Of a stretch of 39,307 bases of DNA, positions 34,861 through 39,307 are shown piece by piece. The notes beneath the pieces were generated by a model. It was given only the letters and a program-made list of their open reading frames with translations, was not told where the DNA came from and ran no database searches. Source of the DNA: Chara braunii (lineage: Eukaryota > Streptophyta > Charophyceae > Charales > Characeae); the NCBI GenBank assembly GCA_003427395.1, contig BFEA01000207.1:589641-628947 (forward strand). Reading direction: 5' to 3'. Both the position numbers and the translations under genes were made by a program. Positions within the stretch are counted from its first letter, which is position 1; each line of letters begins with the position of its first letter.

Positions 34861-35422
34861 CTCCTGAGCACTTGACCTTCACAGTCGTAGTATGTTTGTC
34901 AAAACAGTGGTCGAGTATACGACGAAGACTGACATATTGGTCTCCCGTATCATATTTAAAAAGAACGAAAGACTTAGGCGCTACACTAGATCGCCGGGGA
35001 AATTCTCCACGCCGTTTCCTCTCACTTTTTTCCAACCTCTTCGTTCTCCTCTCACGTCGTTTCCCTTGTACAGAGATAAAATTAAGAAACGGATTAAAAT
35101 ATCGGATAAAGAAGGATTCGATTTCCAACAGTTGCCCCCGACAAGTTACCGCAATAGGGATCGCTACGTGACTACCAACCTTCCCACGACACAACCATCG
35201 ATACAACCGATGGTTCCTAATATCTTTGTTAAGCAACCCATCAACATGGTACATATGCTCATTCCATCTACATTTCAGCATCCGATACGAACACCCAACA
35301 TACGTATATTTACACCAGGGAGAGACCAAGACGTAGACCAGAGGACCAGGACAAGCAGTGAAATCATAACCTATCGAGAATAAATAATGAAGATACGGGA
35401 TAAGTTTACTACACCCGGGAAT
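34784..35422 (-). pseudogene. PLE GIY-YIG endonuclease at the N-terminus of ORF2
   Basis: The frame opens after a TAG at 35425-35423. Within about 30 codons it reads PGPLVYVLVSPWCKYTYVGC, that is, LVY...YVG in place of GIY...YIG. Then come YRMLKCRWNEHMYHVDG with the conserved Arg and His, HVAIPIAV, and EIESFFIRYFNPFLN with the catalytic Glu and the terminal Asn, ending at about 35077. A basic segment (GKRRERRTKRLEKSERKRRG) follows, which may bind DNA or direct nuclear entry. The domain makes the first-strand nick for insertion in endonuclease-bearing PLEs. It lies before the RT, not after it; no RT sequence exists upstream. The frame ends at 34784 and coding shifts. Confidence 0.87.
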
Positions 35423-35563
35423 CTATCGTAGCAAGATCAGAAAAATGACCACCAACCTAAACACTCCGTCGATCTTACCATCACGTTGAACGCTTCGACA
35501 TTCACGTGCATCTCTACAAGCCAGAGCGAGTTCACAAAGTTCTTCTACGCTCGGTGGCCAGTC

Positions 35564-37042
35564 CTAACAACCAATAGCGGCATCATCTTCATTGATCTCG
35601 TCGGCCTTGTTGCTGTCATCCTGATCATCTGGCGCAGCCAGATCTTCGAAAGTTCTAGGTAAGTCAGTATTCCTGTCAGTGGTTGGGGCGTTCTTCTTAC
35701 CGAACGCCCGATCAACATAGATATCGGCGATCTCAGTAGCCGAGGCTTTGATAGTCACATACTCAAGCCCTTCATCACCGCACAACTTCTCGATTTCCTT
35801 CTTCCTTAACTTAGAGAGTTCAGTACTCACCCGTCTCCTAAAATCCTCTCATTCCTCATTCTTCATCTTAATGAACTTCACCTTCGCCTGTCCCCTCCCA
35901 TTCAGCTCCCCACTCTTCGTCGGACTCCCAACAGCGCATAGTCGGATGTGCAAGTTGGAGGGTGGCGAGACACTCTTTTACAAAAATCTTTTCCTCTTAA
36001 CACTAGTCGGAGTTGCCATCGCCGACCCGATTCGGTTGACCCTCTCCTTCAGCGCTTGGACTTTACGTTCAGCCATATCCTTATCATCACGTAGTCTTTT
36101 GTAAGCCTCTGCCAACTTTACATAGTCTCCCAGGGTAGGTTCATTCCCCACCTTCTCCTTAGCCTTTGCCTGTAGGCCACGCGCAGCTGCCGCCTCGACA
36201 GGTGGCTTAATGACTTTGGGCAACTCGCTAACCTGCTGTTTAAGACTGATGACGTCCTGGATGAGATGTTGATTGTCCATTTTCAGTGCCGTCAACTCCT
36301 GATCAGGCTGGTTTGGTCTGCCTGACTGCCTCTGCATCTCGGCCATTGCTTGCTTGAGTCTCACAATCTCCTCATCCTTTCTACGAAGCTCATCGCCTTG
36401 TTGACTCTTTCGTGCCTCCTCATCCGTTTTCCGTCAGATTTCAGTCGTCACCACAGTAGCAGGTCGTTCGCCTTCCCCAACTTTTCTTCATAGGACTTCC
36501 TCACAAACGCTCCTCATTTGGCTTTCAACCATCTTACCGATACTTGTCTTAAATTCCTCTTTATATTTCATCTCAGCAAGTCGCCTCTCTCCTTCCTCCC
36601 TCTTCTTCGTTTCTTCTTCTTCCTTCTTAGCGGCTATCTCCTTCTCCTTTTTGATCTTGTTCCACATCTTATCAACCTTGTCATTCTTATCCCTTGGCTC
36701 TTGGTACTAAGGCCTTCGATAGTTATTATAACCGCCATAGCCACCGTTGTACCCTCCATTATAACCACCATTGTCGTTCCCCGATCCTTGATTGTTACGT
36801 ACGTCGTTGGATGGAGCTTGGTAAGGTACAATGGCGCCCTGAGCCGGTTGGATCGGCGCTGAATTCAAAATTGAAGCTTGATTGTCATTCGCTTGTCTAG
36901 CTTGTTGTTCCATGTCCCTCATTCGTGTTTGGCAGTCCCGAATGAAGTGACCCGGTCGACGGCAGTAGTGGCATGCTGGCCGTTCCATAGAATACGAGTA
37001 GATGCCAAAAGGAGGTTGATACAAAAAGTTGACGGTGCACGA
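35564..37042 (-). pseudogene. PLE gag-like ORF1: CCHC knuckle, coiled coil, SAP-like motif
   Basis: In sense order: a zinc knuckle CHYCRRPGHFIRDC (about 36970-36930, CX2CX4HX4C) followed by MRDMEQQ; a Gly/Asn/Tyr repeat region (GGYNGGYNGGYGGYNNY, about 36770-36710); a long charged coiled coil rich in Lys/Glu (about 36700-35980, including LKQAMAEMQRQS, LTALKMDNQHLIQDVISLKQ, AYKRLRDDKDMAERKVQALK); then LSKLRKKEIEKLCGDEGLEY with IADIYV (35830-35700), which resembles a SAP helix-turn-helix; and an acidic tail. Stops and a frame change lie in the coiled coil (36.49-36.36 kb, 35.98-35.83 kb). No ATG opens the knuckle frame; a TAG sits just upstream at 37045-37043. By analogy with Gag it would bind element RNA. 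Confidence 0.78.
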
Positions 37043-37177
37043 CTACTAGAATAAACTAAAAAGTTAGAGATAGTGGAAGCAACGGAGGTAAAGAAAGTAG
37101 TGAAGATGATGGAGGTAATCGATCGCACTCACACACCCGTAGTACTATTGCTACGCCGGTTCATGCGTGTACTAATG
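37043..37177 (-). other. PLE leader between 5' pLTR and ORF1
   Basis: About 135 bases separate the 5' pLTR from the zinc-knuckle frame. A pyrimidine-rich stretch ending TTTATTCTAG in sense, just before the ORF1 frame, could be a splice acceptor, but no donor was identified. Confidence 0.5.
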
Positions 37178-37343
37178 CAACATACATCAGCCATAGCGTT
37201 CACACTCGAACACACTGAAAAGTAGCATAGGAAAGTACCGAGCGCAGGTATTAAGAAAGATAATCATGAGGTCCAGTGATGTCAGGCTAGAAGACCCAAC
37301 ACCGTGTTTCTGCCGGTCGCCCGTCCGACGTCGTCAGGGGTCG
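37178..37343 (-). repeat. PLE 5' pLTR
   Basis: This is the direct repeat of the 3' copy and lacks its 26-base extra piece. In the element's sense the hammerhead motif starts within 5 bases of the outer boundary, and only GATA-type filler (37344-37346) lies between it and LINE sequence. Confidence 0.88.
37293..37342 (-). ncRNA. Type I hammerhead ribozyme motif, 5' pLTR copy
   Basis: It has the same 50-nt layout as the 3' copy: stem I GACCC/GGGUC, CUGACGA, stem II GUCGG/CCGGC (with one U-G wobble), GAA, stem III ACA/UGU with loop CGG, cleavage after GUU. The two copies differ within stem II at both partners of one pair. Stem II is fully pairable here, so this copy is the better candidate for activity. 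Confidence 0.84.
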
Positions 37344-37346
37344 ATA

Positions 37347-38033
37347 TTGGAACAACAAGGCCGTGCGCTCCCCTGGTACTCCCGATGCTTGTTGGGATAC
37401 CCGAGTAGAAAGAGAGCAGAAACAATATAACATATATTCATGCAATGCCCGACAGCTATTTTGACGTGGAGGTCGTGGGATAGGATATGGCAGCAAATGG
37501 TTCCAGGACATCCATGACCATGGGATTGGCGGGCCATCCTGATGGGCCACTACCCACCTTGCCAAGACACCACCTTTGTGTCGAATATGTTCCATCTGTC
37601 CAGAAGAACGATCCTGTGGATCTTGTGGTGGCAACGCTGTGTCCTAACTTTGGAACGAGTCCGGATAGAGGGAGAAGAGAGGTTGGAGCAAATTAAAATG
37701 CACTTCCAACTGAAGCTCTCGCATAGGTGGAAGTTAACCAAGCAATCACTTGACAACCTTCATACATCTAAAGACATCCGGGAACGTCTAGTACAGTTTT
37801 CAAGGGAATGGCTGGGCAGGGAACGGGGGGGATGGGTAGCAGAAGTATGCTGGACAGGGGATTGGAGTGGAGAAGAAGAAAAGAAGGACGGCCAAAGTAA
37901 GGAAATCCCTAGGGACTACCACTTGAGATTCAAGGAGTGGCTGACGGTAGACCCGAGCATCCCTATGAGACCTGCAGAGGAGTTCCCAGATCCCTTCCCT
38001 CCCCACCCATGGTCTCTGGACGTATGTCCGTAA
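37347..38033 (+). pseudogene. LINE C-terminus after the PLE (zf-RVT end and tail)
   Basis: It begins LEQQGRALPWYSRCLLGYPS and, after an in-frame stop, HIFMQCPTAILTWRSWDR, completing the zinc-binding region whose first half is at 32158. It then runs WILWWQRCVLTLERVRIEGE, FSREWLGRERGG, KEWLTVDPSIPMRPAEEF and ends with a stop at 38031-38033. The zinc finger and tail are the C-terminal part of the same LINE. Confidence 0.87.
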
Positions 38034-38358
38034 GCCCTGCACAATATACCCCAGGCTGTTTTTTCTGTTTTTTTAGGTGACAAGGGGTGAAGTCTTCATG
38101 TGGTCCCCTTGCTGCCAGATGCTAGTGTTGTCGGCTTTTTTCAGGGAGCTGTGTTGTCAAAAAGAGAAAAGTATAAGGGGTCCGTTGGTGGAAAGGCAGG
38201 TGACGGAAGGGGCCCCCACTGGTGCCCCCCAGTGACTCCTCCCGACACCTTCCCTTAAAGGCTTGAGTTGAAGCAGGAGAAGGGCAACACTGGCAGGTGT
38301 TTATTGACTTCAGGCAGAGCAGGCTTTTTTACCCGGCTGCATTCAAAAAAAAAAAAAA
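38034..38358 (+). other. LINE 3' untranslated region (probable)
   Basis: It follows the LINE stop codon, has no coding signal, contains a T-rich patch (38058-38074) and ends in 13-14 A at 38345-38358. The A run could be the LINE tail, but no target duplication can be checked because the 5' end is truncated. Confidence 0.5.
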
Positions 38359-38377
38359 GATGTTGCCGCGATCTGCA

Positions 38378-38381
38378 CAGC

Positions 38382-38420
<39 letters not shown>

Positions 38421-39307
38421 GGTGGTTGTTGTTGGTTGTTGTTGTTGGTTGTTGTTGGTGGTGGTTGTTGTTGGCGGTGGTTGTTGTTTGGGGTTGGTTG
38501 TTTGTGGTTGGTGGTTGGTTGTTTGTGGTTGGTGGTTGGTGGTTGGTTGTTGGTGGTTGGTGGTTGGTGGTTGGTTGTTGGTGGTTGGTGGTTGGTGGTT
38601 GGTGGTTGGTGGTTGGTGGTTGGATTTGGTTGTTGGTGGTGGTTGGTGGTTGGTTGTTGGTGGTGGTTGGTGGTTGGTTGGTGGTGGTTGGTGGTGGTTG
38701 GTGGTTGCTTGGTGGTTGGTGGTTGGTGGCTGGTGTATTGTTCTTGTTGTTGGTTGGTTGTTGTTCTTGTTGTTGGTTGTTGTTGTTGTTGTTGGTTGTT
38801 GTTGTTGGTGGTGGTTGTTGTTGTTGGTGGTGGTGGTTGTTGTTGTTGTTGGTGGTGGTTGTTGTTGTTGGTGGTGGTTGCTGTTGTTGTTGTTGTTGGT
38901 GGTGGTGGTTGTTGTTGTTGTTGGTGGTTGTTGTTGTTGTTGGTGGTGGTTGTTGTTGGTGGTGGTGGTGGTTTTTGTTTTGTTGGTGGTTGTTGTTGAT
39001 GTTGGTGGTGGTTGTTGTTGTTGTTGGTGGTTGTTGTTGGTGGTGGTGGTGGTTGTTGTTGTGGGTGGTGGTTGTTGTTGTTGTGGGTGGTTGTGGTTGG
39101 TGGTGGTTGGTGTGGTTGTAGCGGGCGGTTGGTGGTTGTTGTTGTTGGTGGTTGTGGTTGTTGTTGTCGTTGTTGCGGTTGGTGGTTGTTGTTGGTGGTG
39201 GTTGTGGTTGTTGTTGTTGTTGTTGTTGTTGGTTGTTGTTGTTGTTGGTGGTGGTTGTTGGTGTTGGTGGTGGTGGTGGTGGGTGTTGGTGGTGGTGGTG
39301 GTGGGTG
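38378..39307. repeat. (GTT)n/(GGT)n microsatellite, about 0.93 kb
   Basis: After 14 perfect GTT units the tract varies between GTT, GGT and TGGTTGG patterns to the window end. The long Val/Leu/Gly/Trp/Cys readings across it are artefacts. One strand carries almost only G and T, so it is strongly strand-asymmetric. Confidence 0.97.

Larger units (their letters stand above)
32159..37346 (-). mobile_element. Penelope-like element with N-terminal GIY-YIG, pLTRs and hammerhead ribozymes
   Basis: This 5.19-kb retroelement inserted antisense into the LINE C-terminus. Direct repeats at 32159-32350 and 37178-37343 are the pLTRs. Between them on the minus strand lie a gag-like ORF1 (37042-35564) and an ORF2 (35422 to about 32690) with a GIY-YIG nuclease followed by a PLE-type RT. 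The host LINE reads into 32158 at codons for HSRL and resumes at 37347 with codons for LEQQGRALPW, which gives the element's limits; TTG is present on both sides as a possible 3-bp target duplication. GIY-YIG plus this RT type defines Penelope-like elements, and having the nuclease first is the permuted order of the Chlamys/Naiad type. Frameshifts throughout ORF2 indicate a dead copy. Confidence 0.88.

Noticed and set aside
34872-35383. Plus-strand frames opposite the GIY-YIG domain
   Set aside because: The minus strand carries the conserved GIY-YIG residues; these are shadows.
38268-39121. Long plus-strand frames of Val, Leu, Gly, Trp and Cys
   Set aside because: They only read through the GTT/GGT microsatellite; there is no codon structure or domain.

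Overview
This is eukaryotic nuclear DNA made almost entirely of transposable elements and simple repeats. I see no rRNA, tRNA, CRISPR or operon structure and no convincing host gene. The element mix is a Ty3/gypsy chromovirus with an initiator-Met-tRNA-type primer site, plant-type L1 LINEs ending in a zf-RVT zinc finger, hAT-like MITEs, and a Penelope-like element with a GIY-YIG domain in front of its reverse transcriptase. This points to the green lineage. A streptophyte alga such as Chara is my best guess, from the general style of the proteins only. Homopolymers, microsatellites, scattered n bases and two N gaps (10355-10364, 27970-28059) indicate a draft assembly, so some frameshifts may be sequencing errors. 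Layout: (1) 1-7423 is a minus-strand Ty3/gypsy chromovirus. The right-hand (5') LTR is 6410-7423, its primer-binding site is 6395-6406, gag is about 5332-3874, pol is 3898-240, and the other LTR is cut by the window start (1-200). The LTR parts that can be compared differ at 2 of 198 positions, yet gag and pol carry several frameshifts. (2) 7424-13240 is non-coding or unidentified: an orphan reading frame followed by strong hairpins, two long foldbacks, tandem duplications and many simple repeats. (3) 13250-14770 is a minus-strand LINE RT fragment and 15030-15420 a plus-strand LINE zf-RVT fragment. (4) 16690-23030 is a plus-strand L1-type LINE (ORF1, endonuclease, RT, C-terminus) whose endonuclease is split by a hAT-like MITE that later took part in a 604-bp tandem duplication. 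(5) 23090-27600 is a minus-strand relative, tail to tail with the last. A second MITE of the same family splits its RT, and a scrambled LINE junction lies near 26.47 kb. (6) 29189-32158 plus 37347-38033 is a third, plus-strand LINE. A 5.2-kb minus-strand Penelope-like element (32159-37346) cuts its C-terminal zinc-finger region in two. (7) 38360-39307 is a long GTT/GGT microsatellite. The Penelope-like element is the most interesting object. It has direct terminal repeats (pLTRs), each holding a 50-nt type I hammerhead ribozyme motif, with a 3-bp stem III, at its outer 5' end in the element's sense. It has a gag-like ORF1 (CCHC zinc knuckle, long coiled coil, SAP-like motif, acidic tail). Its ORF2 places the GIY-YIG endonuclease before the reverse transcriptase, the permuted order known from the Chlamys/Naiad type of Penelope-like elements rather than the usual RT-then-endonuclease order. 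The host LINE frame resumes across the insertion, so both ends are defined. All coding regions here look decayed, so the window is best read as nested, mostly dead retroelements, with the gypsy element the youngest insertion whose age can be judged.
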